This document shows positions 52,775-60,621 of a stretch of 64,000 bases of DNA, in pieces. Source of the DNA: Flavobacterium petrolei (GTDB taxonomy: Bacteria > Bacteroidota > Bacteroidia > Flavobacteriales > Flavobacteriaceae); assembly GCF_003314435.2 (NCBI RefSeq), contig NZ_QNVY02000003.1, forward strand, positions 372,001-436,000. Direction: 5' to 3'. The notes below the pieces were generated by a model, which saw only the letters and a list, made by a program, of their open reading frames with translations, made no database searches and had not been told where the DNA came from. How positions within the stretch are numbered: position 1 is the stretch's first letter; every line of letters begins with the position of its first letter. Both the position numbers and the translations under genes were made by a program.

Positions 52775-53008
52775 ATGAAAAAAATAGTAACATTTGTAGC
52801 AATAGCATTCCTTACCATAAGCGTTAATGCACAGGAAGTAAAAGCTGTCGCTAAAGAAAAAGCAAAAAAAGAATCTTGTTGTGCAAAAAAAGACGCTAAG
52901 TCAAAAGGAATGACTGCAGCTGAAGTTGAAAAATGCAAAACAAAATGTAAAGCTGAAGGAAAAAAATGTGATGCCTCTATGGCTAAAACAAGTGGTAAAA
53001 AATGCTAA
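52775..53008 (+). CDS. Small secreted Cys/Lys-rich protein
   Basis: 77 aa with a signal peptide (MKKIVTFVAIAFLTISVNAQ). The mature 57 residues are about one-third Lys and carry seven Cys: KESCCAKKDAKSKG, VEKCKTKCKAEGKKCDASMAKTSGKKC. The paired and spaced cysteines (CC, CxxxC, C) suggest metal binding or disulphide bonding in the periplasm. No family recognised. A strong terminator follows, so the gene is monocistronic and probably genuine. Confidence 0.7.
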   Translation: MKKIVTFVAIAFLTISVNAQEVKAVAKEKAKKESCCAKKDAKSKGMTAAEVEKCKTKCKAEGKKCDASMAKTSGKKC

Positions 53009-53037
53009 TCTAAAAAGATTCTTATTATACTCAACAG

Positions 53038-53068
53038 AAAACGCCTCTAAAATTCAGAGGCGTTTTCT
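53038..53068. terminator. Rho-independent terminator
   Basis: AAAACGCCTCTAAA pairs with a TTCAGAGGCGTTTT arm, ending the Cys-rich gene and usable by the convergent DUF4442 gene. Confidence 0.8.
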
Positions 53069-53097
53069 GTTTATTTAAATTGTCAGTTAACTGATCT

Positions 53098-53550
53098 TTA
53101 TTTGATTCGTACACTCCATTCAAAATCCATTTCGGAGACTTGTATTCCCTTTTCATCTGTTCCTATGGATTTCATCCAAAAGGTTTGCCCTTCTCCGGTG
53201 GCAATAGTTTCTTGAATCGCTTTTTCAATTATATGGCCGTCATTGCAGGTAAAAGTGATTCTTCCTGTCGCTTTCTTGGTAAAATTTCCTTTATTATTGG
53301 CTACCAACATCGAGATTTTCCTGCCACTTTTTGCAATTTGAAACATCACCAAAGCTCCCGTAGAAAGCTCAGCTGCCATGGCTTGTACTGCAAAATACAT
53401 GGAGTTAAATGGATTTTGGTTGATCCAACGGTGTTTCACAGAAACTACACATTGGTTCTCATCTATTGTTTTTACGCGTACCCCACATATAAATGCAGAT
53501 GGTAATTTGAACAATAAAAATTTATTAAGTTTTGATGCTGTAAGTTTCAT
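53098..53550 (-). CDS. DUF4442 hotdog-fold protein
   Basis: 150 aa. MKLTASKLNKFLLFKLPSAFICGVRVKTIDENQCVVSVKHRWINQNPFNSMYFAVQAMAAELSTGALVMFQIAKSGRKISMLVANNKGNFTKKATGRITFTCNDG matches the thioesterase-like DUF4442 family (hotdog fold). NPFNSMYFAVQAMAAELS lies where PaaI-type thioesterases carry their active-site helix, but catalysis and substrate are unproven. Convergent with the gene before it and lone on this strand. Confidence 0.85.
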   Translation of the reverse strand: MKLTASKLNKFLLFKLPSAFICGVRVKTIDENQCVVSVKHRWINQNPFNSMYFAVQAMAAELSTGALVMFQIAKSGRKISMLVANNKGNFTKKATGRITFTCNDGHIIEKAIQETIATGEGQTFWMKSIGTDEKGIQVSEMDFEWSVRIK

Positions 53551-53666
53551 TTTTACTAGGTTTTTTGCTAAAATACAAAAAAATAGTATGCATACATATA
53601 AAATTAATTTGTTAATTTTATGTTAATATTTGGTACTATGCGAAACAAGATACTGTCTTTTAGACA

Positions 53667-53674
53667 TATATTTG
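53667..53674 (+). promoter_or_regulatory. -7 promoter box of the DUF4870 gene
   Basis: TATATTTG, 72 bases before the ATG at 53747; matches TAnnTTTG. Confidence 0.5.
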
Positions 53675-53746
53675 TATAAGAAATTACTAGGTAGCCTATT
53701 TAGTAACTATTCTGAAAAGTTTTAATCATCATCAAAATCAAAAAAA

Positions 53747-54202
53747 ATGGAAACAACTACTGAAAAAAATATTGCAACATTTACACATTTGAGTTCCTTA
53801 ACTCAATACTTCATTCCTTTTGGAAATTATATTTTCCCAATAGTGCTTTGGAGTACTAAAAAAGAGGAATCTGAATTTGTGGATCACCACGGAAAACAAG
53901 TCCTGAATTTTCAATTAAGTTTGCTTTTATATTCTTTACTGCTGATTATGATTGCCATTCCTTCGTTTCTTATTTCAGTATTTAGAGACACTTCGCTTGA
54001 AACATTAGTACATCATCATGACATTACGCTTTCAAATTTCAACTTTGAAAATAATATTGGAATGTTAACAGTTGGATTAATTTGTGTTTTGCTTTTTGGA
54101 CTTTTGAAAGTGGCTGAATTCTTTTTGATTATTTACGCTTCAATCAAAACATCAAATGGAGAAAGATATAAATATCCAATAACGATTCCGTTCATTAAAT
54201 AA
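53747..54202 (+). CDS. DUF4870 membrane protein
   Basis: 151 aa with the family pattern FTHLSSLTQYFIPFGNYIFPIVLWSTKKEESEFVDHHGKQVLNFQLSLLLYSLLLIMIAIPSFLI and C-terminal helices (IGMLTVGLICVLLFGLLKVAEFFLIIYASIKTSNGERYKYPITIPFIK). Three to four membrane helices. DUF4870 proteins resemble Tic20-like small membrane proteins; no function is established. It stands upstream of a PadR-PspC-GIN operon, from which a dispersed repeat separates it. Confidence 0.88.
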   Translation: METTTEKNIATFTHLSSLTQYFIPFGNYIFPIVLWSTKKEESEFVDHHGKQVLNFQLSLLLYSLLLIMIAIPSFLISVFRDTSLETLVHHHDITLSNFNFENNIGMLTVGLICVLLFGLLKVAEFFLIIYASIKTSNGERYKYPITIPFIK

Positions 54203-54251
54203 GGAAGCAATAAGGTTAAAAAAAATAGACGTAATAGGTAAAGCGAACGAA

Positions 54252-54384
54252 CTAGCCCTGACTGAAACGACATCCTTTACTTGCTTTCTTTAAGCAAGTA
54301 AAGATAAAGTGGAAAGCAGGAATAAGCTTCAAAAAATAAAAAGAGTATCAGGCAATACGAGATTGCTTCGTTTCTCGCAATGAC
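54252..54384 (-). repeat. Composite dispersed repeat, copy B
   Basis: Read on the - strand: GTCATTGCGAGAAACGAAGC plus AATCTC (54384-54359), GAAGCTTATTCCTGC, a hairpin with stem CTTTACTTGCTT/AAGCAAGTAAAG (54275-54303), then GGGCTAGT near 54253. Same module order as copy A at 38251. The hairpin stem has a different sequence but full pairing. Confidence 0.75.
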
Positions 54385-54441
54385 AAATCATCAATCAAAA
54401 AATGAACTGTTTAATCAACACAAAATCAAAAAAAAGAAATT

Positions 54442-54774
54442 ATGAACATTGAAAACACAAAAGCCCAGATGCGAAAAGGTGTTCTCGAGTTTTGCATCCT
54501 ATCTGTTTTAAAAGAAAAAGATGCCTACACATCGGAAATACTGGACACTTTGAAAAACGCAAAATTATTAGTCGTAGAGGGAACCATTTATCCGCTGTTA
54601 ACGCGACTAAAAAACGACGGATTACTCAACTACCGTTGGGAAGAATCCACGTCAGGACCGCCAAGAAAATATTACGGTCTGACCGAAATTGGACAAACTT
54701 TTTTAAACGAATTGAATGGTACCTGGACTGAATTATCCGATGCCGTAAACCTAATAACCAACCAAAAACAATAG
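54442..54774 (+). CDS. PadR family transcriptional regulator
   Basis: 110-aa winged-helix regulator: MRKGVLEFCILSVLKEKDAYTSEILDTLKNAKLLVVEGTIYPLLTRLKNDGLLNYRWEESTSGPPRKYYGLTEIGQTFLNELNGTWTELSDAVNLI. The RK/YY-LT pattern (PPRKYYGLTEIG) is the wing of PadR proteins. First gene of an operon with the PspC (2-bp gap) and GIN genes; PadR regulators of this arrangement probably autoregulate and control the downstream envelope proteins. Confidence 0.93.
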   Translation: MNIENTKAQMRKGVLEFCILSVLKEKDAYTSEILDTLKNAKLLVVEGTIYPLLTRLKNDGLLNYRWEESTSGPPRKYYGLTEIGQTFLNELNGTWTELSDAVNLITNQKQ

Positions 54775-54776
54775 TC

Positions 54777-56513
54777 ATGAACAAAACTGTAAATATAAAC
54801 CTAGGCGGAATGTTCTTTCACATAGATGAAGATGCATACCAAAAAATGACACGCTATTTTGACGCGATAAAACGTTCTTTATCCAATTCATCAGGACATG
54901 ATGAGATCATCAAAGATATTGAAATGCGTGTTTCGGAATTATTAAACGAAAAACAAAAATCAGACAAATATGTTATTAGTTTGAAAGATGTAGACGAAGT
55001 GATTGCCGTGATGGGACAACCGGAAGATTACATCATTGAAGATGAATTGAAAGGAGCAAATACCTACAACAGCAGCACAACCAGAAGAACAAAAAAACTA
55101 TACCGTGACCGAGAAAAAGGTATGATTGGTGGTGTTTCGGCTGGATTAGGACATTACTTTGGGATTGATGCCGTGTGGATCAGAATCGTACTTATCCTAT
55201 TGGTTTTTGCTGGATTTGGAACTGGAATCGTAGCCTATATCATTCTTTGGATTGTGACTCCGGAAGCAATCACAACAACTGAAAAACTGGAAATGACTGG
55301 GGAACCGGTTACGATTTCAAACATTGAAAAAAAAGTTAGAGAAGAGTTTGAAAATGTTTCTGACAAGATAAAAAATGCAGATTATGATAAATACGGTAAC
55401 CAAATAAAAACAGGTGCCGGTAAAATAGGAAATTCTTTTGGTGATTTTATCATGACTATTTTCAAGATTTTCGCTAAATTCTTAGGAGTAATTTTAATCA
55501 TTTCCGGAATAACAGTCCTATTTTTTCTATTAATTGGTATTTTTACCTTAGGTTCCGGAGCATTCATTGATTTCCCTTGGCAAGGTTTTATTGAAGCAGG
55601 CAATTTTACAGATTATCCTGTGTGGGCTTTTGGACTTTTGATGTTCTTTGCTGTTGGAATTCCTTTCTTTTTCCTGACCTTACTGGGTTTCAAATTACTA
55701 GCGCCAAACATGAAATCTATTGGGAACATTGCAAAATACACGTTGCTTGCACTTTGGTTAATTGCAGTTTCATTAGCGATATCAATTGGAATAAAACAAG
55801 CCAGCGCATTTGCAGTTGATGGACGAGTAGTTAAGAAAGAAACAATCAATTTGAATCCTAATGATACGCTTTTCATCAAATTCAAACACAATGATTATTT
55901 TGCTAAAAATGTGGAAGACCGCAATGATTTCATGGTAACGCAAGATTCTACTGGAACTGATATCATTTATTCAAATGAAGTTAGTTTTAAAATCGAAAAA
56001 ACAGATGAAAAACTACCTTACCTTCAAATTGAAAAAGAAGCGAGCGGAAAATCATTATCAGAAGCAAAAAACAGAGCCGAACAAATTAAATACAGTTACA
56101 AAATAATTGGCAACCAATTGATTTTAGACAACTATTTACTAACGGAATTAAAAAACAAATACAGAGACCAAGAGATTGAAATAACGTTATTTGTACCAGA
56201 AGGACTATTGTTAAAAGTTGATTCTAGTGTTCAAAATTACGATAGATCAGACGACGAATATTTTAATTTACATTACAGTTCAGACAATTACATTTACAAA
56301 GTAGAAAATTCTCAAATAAAATGTTTAAATTGTCCCGCAGATGAAAACGAGTATAATGATGTGGATACTGATACTGAAAATGACAGTATCGAAACGTCAG
56401 TTACCATTAATGAAGACGGAGTTTCCGTAACGAATGACACTTTGATTAATTCAAAAAAGAATCTTAAAGAATTAAAAATAAATAAAGACGGTATCATCAT
56501 TAAAACCAACTAA
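54777..56513 (+). CDS. PspC domain membrane protein
   Basis: 578 aa. After an N-terminal HAAS-like/cytoplasmic segment (VNINLGGMFFHIDEDAYQKMTRYFDAIKRSLSNSSGHDEIIKDIEMRVSELL) comes the PspC domain at about 105-165 (KKLYRDREKGMIGGVSAGLGHYFGIDAVWIRIVLILLVFAGFGTGIVAYIILWIVTPEA). Further membrane helices lie about 225-360, and a periplasmic C-terminal half (380-578) has beta-rich repeats. PspC proteins take part in the phage-shock envelope-stress response. Coupled to PadR (2-bp gap) and GIN (2-bp gap), so co-expressed. Confidence 0.92.
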   Translation: MNKTVNINLGGMFFHIDEDAYQKMTRYFDAIKRSLSNSSGHDEIIKDIEMRVSELLNEKQKSDKYVISLKDVDEVIAVMGQPEDYIIEDELKGANTYNSSTTRRTKKLYRDREKGMIGGVSAGLGHYFGIDAVWIRIVLILLVFAGFGTGIVAYIILWIVTPEAITTTEKLEMTGEPVTISNIEKKVREEFENVSDKIKNADYDKYGNQIKTGAGKIGNSFGDFIMTIFKIFAKFLGVILIISGITVLFFLLIGIFTLGSGAFIDFPWQGFIEAGNFTDYPVWAFGLLMFFAVGIPFFFLTLLGFKLLAPNMKSIGNIAKYTLLALWLIAVSLAISIGIKQASAFAVDGRVVKKETINLNPNDTLFIKFKHNDYFAKNVEDRNDFMVTQDSTGTDIIYSNEVSFKIEKTDEKLPYLQIEKEASGKSLSEAKNRAEQIKYSYKIIGNQLILDNYLLTELKNKYRDQEIEITLFVPEGLLLKVDSSVQNYDRSDDEYFNLHYSSDNYIYKVENSQIKCLNCPADENEYNDVDTDTENDSIETSVTINEDGVSVTNDTLINSKKNLKELKINKDGIIIKTN

Positions 56514-56515
56514 TC

Positions 56516-57256
56516 ATGTTAAAAGTCATCACATTAATTACCAAATTCATTCTGGTTGCCTTAACAGCTTTGTTATTCGCTTCATGCAACCACTCCATTA
56601 ATTTGAATTCAATAGAAGGAAGCGGAAATGTCACCACCGAGAAAAGAAATGTTGAAGATGATTTCAAAAGCATAGAAGTCAACAATTCCATTGACCTTGT
56701 CATAGAACAATCAGACAAAATGGAAATAGTGGTTGAAGCTGATGATAATTTACAAAAACACATTACTACTAAAGTAGAAAATGGGACACTTGTTATTTCA
56801 TTTGATAAAAATTCTTTTTCCAATGCTGGATCTAAAAAAGTAACCGTAAAAATGCCTATAATTGATGAATTAGAAGCTACGAGCAGTGCCACAATAACGA
56901 GCAAGAATACACTGAAAGGCGAAAATATCCGTTTGAATACTTCGAGTGGAGCAAGTATTGATTTAAGCATCGAATCAGATAACATTACTTGCGATACCAG
57001 TAGCGGAAGTACTATCACGATAAATGGAAAAGCGCTTGAGATGAAAACCACCGCATCAAGTGGCAGCGAAATTAATGCTGATAAATTATTAGCCAATGAG
57101 GTAACTGCCGATGTATCCAGTGGAGCTTCCATAAGTGTACATCCCATTGTAAAATTAGTTGCACAAGCATCTAGCGGAGGAAATATCTCTTACGCTGTAC
57201 AACCAAAATCGATTCAAAAAGAAACCAGTTCTGGGGGCAGCATAAGCCGACAATAG
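56516..57256 (+). CDS. GIN/DUF2807 domain lipoprotein
   Basis: 246 aa with a lipoprotein signal (FILVALTALLFASC, Cys about 23). The mature part is a right-handed beta-helix-like GIN domain (DUF2807): GSGNVTTEKRNVEDDFKSIEVNNSIDLVIEQSDKMEIVVEADDNLQKHITTKVENGTLVISF and Ser/Gly-rich rungs such as TSSGASIDLSIESDNITCDTSSGSTITINGKALEMKTTASSGSEI. It is exported to the envelope. Directly coupled to the PspC gene; a terminator hairpin follows. Confidence 0.9.
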   Translation: MLKVITLITKFILVALTALLFASCNHSINLNSIEGSGNVTTEKRNVEDDFKSIEVNNSIDLVIEQSDKMEIVVEADDNLQKHITTKVENGTLVISFDKNSFSNAGSKKVTVKMPIIDELEATSSATITSKNTLKGENIRLNTSSGASIDLSIESDNITCDTSSGSTITINGKALEMKTTASSGSEINADKLLANEVTADVSSGASISVHPIVKLVAQASSGGNISYAVQPKSIQKETSSGGSISRQ

Positions 57257-57282
57257 TAAATACTTCAAGTAAATATAATAGA

Positions 57283-57321
57283 AATCATCCATCACAAGTG
57301 GATGATTTTTTTTTATATTTG
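57283..57321 (+). promoter_or_regulatory. Terminator immediately followed by the promoter of the second GIN gene
   Basis: AATCATCCA/TGGATGATT hairpin plus nine T (57283-57313) ends the PadR operon. TATATTTG (57314-57321) starts within the T-run and is a -7 box for the gene at 57344. Confidence 0.7.
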
Positions 57322-57343
57322 TGTAGACTCAAACCAACTTAAC

Positions 57344-58177
57344 ATGAAAAAATACACACTTATACTCCTGCTCCTTTTATCAACCACATTGACATTGGCA
57401 CAGAAAAAGGAAAAGATCAAAGGTTCAAAAACGGTCACGATTGAGCAACGGGAAGTAGGAAATTTTGAATCACTCACAGTTGAAGACAATCTCGAAGTAT
57501 ATTTAGAAAGAGGCGAAAAAACGGAACTAAAAATAGAGGCCGATGACAACCTCCATGATATTATTTCTTTGGATTTAAGTGATAATACCTTGCGCGTTTA
57601 TACTACAAAGCAAGCCATCAATTATAAAAAAATCATTGTCAGAGTTACGTATACCAAAGATTTGAATCTCATTACCTCAAAAGATGAATCGACCGTTAAT
57701 GCAATACAAGAACTTTTACTGAACACCATTACACTAAAAGCTCATGATGCTTCCAATTTATTTTTGAATGTAAACACCAAAGATTTCTTACTTCAGGCAG
57801 ACGATAAATCAAAAACAGAACTCAATTTAAAATCCGAAAATGCGACCATTGAATTAAGCAAAAATTCATCTTTGAAAGCCTTAGTTAACGCTACTGATTT
57901 GAAAGTAGATATGTACCAAAAAGCAGATGCTACAGTAGAAGGAAGTGCTATAAATTCGATGATACGATTGGACAATAACGCCTCATTTACCGGAAACAAG
58001 TTTACCACAAAAAATGCGGATATCACTACTGAAAGTTATTCTAGCTGCAGTTTATTTACGGAAACATCCGTGATTATTGATGCTGCTAATAAATCCGAAA
58101 TCCAATTGGTGGGTTCCCCAAAAATTGAAATACGAAAATTTGCTGATGAAGCAAAATTGATTAAAAAGTTGAAATAA
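57344..58177 (+). CDS. Second GIN/DUF2807 domain protein
   Basis: 277 aa from the ATG at 57344 (MKKYTLILLLLLSTTLTLAQ, a signal peptide); the upstream frame codons from 57302 lie in the terminator and promoter. The mature protein repeats the GIN pattern of its neighbour: GSKTVTIEQREVGNFESLTVEDNLEVYLERGEKTELKIEADDNLHDII. Paralogous to the 56516 gene but with its own promoter and no lipobox, so probably periplasmic rather than anchored. Confidence 0.88.
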   Translation: MKKYTLILLLLLSTTLTLAQKKEKIKGSKTVTIEQREVGNFESLTVEDNLEVYLERGEKTELKIEADDNLHDIISLDLSDNTLRVYTTKQAINYKKIIVRVTYTKDLNLITSKDESTVNAIQELLLNTITLKAHDASNLFLNVNTKDFLLQADDKSKTELNLKSENATIELSKNSSLKALVNATDLKVDMYQKADATVEGSAINSMIRLDNNASFTGNKFTTKNADITTESYSSCSLFTETSVIIDAANKSEIQLVGSPKIEIRKFADEAKLIKKLK

Positions 58178-58179
58178 TC

Positions 58180-58212
58180 TTTCTCCAACCTTTTCCAAAG
58201 GAGAAGGAGAAA
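58180..58212. repeat. Dispersed palindromic repeat (related to the kdp-gap element)
   Basis: CCAACCTTTTCC-AAA-GGAGAAGGAG. The counterpart at 39153-39183 reads CCAGCCCTCTCC-AAA-GGAGAGGGAG on the - strand. The changed bases are mirrored in both arms. Confidence 0.6.
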
Positions 58213-58242
58213 AACTAGATTGATGTTATATATTCTAACAAC

Positions 58243-58280
58243 AAAAAGTCCCACTTGCTATGGCAAATGGGACTTTTTAA
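58243..58280. terminator. Bidirectional rho-independent terminator
   Basis: AAAAAGTCCCACTTG pairs with a CAAATGGGACTTTTT arm; serves the GIN gene and the convergent trxB. Confidence 0.85.
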
Positions 58281-58302
58281 ATATTAATTTTTCCAGCTAT
58301 TA

Positions 58303-59250
58303 TTATTCTTTAGAAGCTAAATATCTTTCAGCATCAAGAGCCGCCATACATCCTGTTCCAGCTGCAGTAATCGCTTGACGATATACATGATCCGCAGCAT
58401 CACCCGCTACAAAAACGCCTTCAACATTTGTTTTTGAAGTTCCTGGAGTATTGATAATATATCCGGTTTCATCTAATGTGATAAAATCCTTGAAAATATC
58501 AGTATTTGGTTTGTGACCAATCGCTACGAAGAAACCGGTTGCAGGAATATCAAAAACCTCGTTAGTTGTTTTATTTAAAGCCTTAACACCAGTAACTACT
58601 TGCTCATCTCCTAGTACTTCAACAGTATCGTGATTCATTAGTATAGTAATGTTCTCCGTTTTACGAACGCGCTCTTCCATGATTTTAGAAGCTCTGAATT
58701 TTTCGCTGCGCACTAACATCGTTACTTTTTTACAAAGTTTAGACAAATAGTGTGCCTCTTCACAAGCTGAATCCCCCGCTCCCACTATTACTACTTCTTG
58801 ATTTCTATAGAAAAAACCGTCACAGACAGCACATGCCGAAACTCCGCCACCCATTTTCAAATAGTGTTGTTCAGATGGCATCCCTAAATATTTAGCCGAT
58901 GCTCCTGTAGAAATAATCACTGTTTCACAATGCAATTCTATCGTATCATTAATCCAAACTTTATGAATATCGCCTGAGAAATCCACTCTTGTAGCCCAAC
59001 CATCGCGCACATCAGTACCAAAACGTTGCGCTTGTGCTTGTAACCCAACCATCATTTCTGGACCTGTAATTCCTTCAGGGTTTCCAGGCCAGTTTTCTAC
59101 TTCATTTGTTGTTGTTAGCTGTCCACCAGGCTGCATTCCTTGGTACAAAACAGGATTCATGTTTGCTCTGGCAGCATAAATTGCGGCAGTATAACCTGCT
59201 GGACCAGAACCTATAATAAGACATTTAATTTTTTCGATTGTAGCTGACAT
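58303..59250 (-). CDS. trxB: Thioredoxin reductase
   Basis: 315 aa from the ATG at 59250 (MSATIEKIKCLIIGSGPAGYTAAIYAARANMNPVLYQGMQPGGQL). FAD-dependent enzyme that reduces thioredoxin with NADPH, cytoplasmic. Redox pair C140-xx-C143 in VSACAVCDGFFYRN; NADPH motif VVIVGAGDSACEEAHYLSKLCKKVTMLVR; C-terminal FAD motif GVFVAGDAADHVYRQAITAAGTGCMAALDAERYL. An extension to 59313 adds 21 residues that are not family-like. Confidence 0.97.
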   Translation of the reverse strand: MSATIEKIKCLIIGSGPAGYTAAIYAARANMNPVLYQGMQPGGQLTTTNEVENWPGNPEGITGPEMMVGLQAQAQRFGTDVRDGWATRVDFSGDIHKVWINDTIELHCETVIISTGASAKYLGMPSEQHYLKMGGGVSACAVCDGFFYRNQEVVIVGAGDSACEEAHYLSKLCKKVTMLVRSEKFRASKIMEERVRKTENITILMNHDTVEVLGDEQVVTGVKALNKTTNEVFDIPATGFFVAIGHKPNTDIFKDFITLDETGYIINTPGTSKTNVEGVFVAGDAADHVYRQAITAAGTGCMAALDAERYLASKE

Positions 59251-59342
59251 ATTGGTGTTTCTTTTGAATTTAACAGTGCAAAAATAGGATATTATTGCTG
59301 TAATACTGAACAAGAAGTATCAGTTTTAATTATTCTGGAATA

Positions 59343-59374
59343 AAAAAATCCCTTCTGTGAGAACAGAAAGGATC
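59343..59374 (-). terminator. Terminator of tRNA-Pro
   Basis: On the - strand ATCCTTTCTGT pairs with ACAGAAGGGAT (one G-U) followed by seven T, 7 bases after the tRNA. Confidence 0.8.
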
Positions 59375-59380
59375 AATTTG

Positions 59381-59455
59381 TCGGGGTGGCAGGATTCGAA
59401 CCTGCGGCCTCCTGCTCCCAAAGCAGGCGCGATAACCGAGCTACGCTACACCCCG
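59381..59455 (-). tRNA. tRNA-Pro (TGG anticodon)
   Basis: 75 nt without encoded CCA. Acceptor CGGGGTG/CACCCCG with discriminator A; D arm GCGTAGCTCGGTTATCGCGC; anticodon stem CCTGC-TTTGGGA-GCAGG with anticodon TGG; T arm CGCAGGTTCGAATCCTGCC. All arms pair. Confidence 0.95.
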
Positions 59456-59849
59456 AAAGCGGGTGCAAATATAGAACTATTTTCGGCTTATGCAAAACTA
59501 TTTAAGAAATAAGAAATAAATTTATTTGTGTAATAAAATGATTGCATAAAAATCATTTCCTATGACCTGGATAAAAGTGAAAAGCTACGCAGAATTCCTC
59601 CCATTTCTCTGTAATAATCTGAGCTAAAATAACTAGTTTCTTTTGAATAGCCTTAAAAGATAAACTATAGCTAATGAGCAAACTAGCGGGATCATAACAC
59701 ACAGCTAAAATTGCTTCATAAAATCTAAAACGCTCTAAAATAAGAATCTGTCAAAAGGCAAGGAATCAAGCTTTAACGAATGTTAACAAAATAGATTTTC
59801 AAAAACCATAAATAATTGTATTTTTACGGTTCAAAATTTAGAAAAATAA
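59456..59849. other. Intergenic region between tRNA-Pro and parA
   Basis: 394 bp, AT-rich, no coding frame or clear repeat; divergent promoters are expected here. I saw no parS-like palindrome (GTTNCACGTGNAAC type). Confidence 0.5.
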
Positions 59850-60614
59850 ATGGGCAAAATCATCGCGATTGCTAATCAAAAAGGAGGAGTTGGAAAGACT
59901 ACAACATCAGTTAATCTTGCTGCTTCATTAGGAGTTTTAGAAAAGAAAGTATTACTTATAGATGCTGATCCACAAGCAAATGCGTCATCAGGCTTAGGAA
60001 TTGACGTTGAATCTGTCGAAATAGGAACCTACCAAATCCTTGAGCATAGTCATACGCCACAAGAGGCCATCATAAAATGTTCTGCACCAAATGTTGATGT
60101 TATTCCATCGCATATTGATCTTGTTGCTATTGAAATCGAATTAGTCGACAAAGAAAACAGGGAATATATGCTTAAAAAAGCATTGGAAAGTATCAAAGAT
60201 GACTACGATTACATCATTATTGATTGTGCACCATCTTTGGGTTTACTTACGCTAAATGCTTTAACTGCTTCCGATTCAGTGATTATTCCTATTCAATGCG
60301 AATATTTTGCACTGGAAGGTTTAGGAAAATTATTGAATACCATAAAAAGTATCCAAAAAATTCATAATCCGGATTTAGACATTGAAGGATTATTATTAAC
60401 CATGTTTGACTCCCGTTTGCGTTTATCAAATCAAGTGGTTGAAGAAGTTCAGAAACATTTTAACGACATGGTTTTTGATACTATTATTCAGAGAAATGTA
60501 AAATTAAGTGAAGCACCTAGTTTTGGCGAAAGCATAATAAACTATGACGCAACAAGTAAAGGCGCTATCAATTATCTACATCTTGCTCAAGAAATTATAA
60601 AGAAAAATAGCTAA
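59850..60614 (+). CDS. parA: ParA-family chromosome partitioning ATPase
   Basis: 254 aa. Deviant Walker A KGGVGKTTTSVNLAASLG, A' motif LLIDADPQANASSGLG, Walker B-type YDYIIIDCAPSLGLLTLNALTASD, and the C-terminal FDSRLRLSNQVVEEVQKHF. With ParB and parS it segregates the chromosome origin. It heads the run parA-parB-DUF5683-membrane protein-dapB-lepB, all on the + strand with small gaps, a conserved flavobacterial order. Confidence 0.97.
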   Translation: MGKIIAIANQKGGVGKTTTSVNLAASLGVLEKKVLLIDADPQANASSGLGIDVESVEIGTYQILEHSHTPQEAIIKCSAPNVDVIPSHIDLVAIEIELVDKENREYMLKKALESIKDDYDYIIIDCAPSLGLLTLNALTASDSVIIPIQCEYFALEGLGKLLNTIKSIQKIHNPDLDIEGLLLTMFDSRLRLSNQVVEEVQKHFNDMVFDTIIQRNVKLSEAPSFGESIINYDATSKGAINYLHLAQEIIKKNS

Positions 60615-60621
60615 ACTAGTT

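Noticed and set aside
56500..57147. 215-codon frame antisense to the GIN lipoprotein
   Set aside because: Long only because the GIN repeats lack stops on the other strand; Ser/Leu-rich shadow.
59456..59849. parS or oriC next to parAB
   Set aside because: No GTTNCACGTGNAAC-type palindrome and no DnaA-box cluster in this gap.
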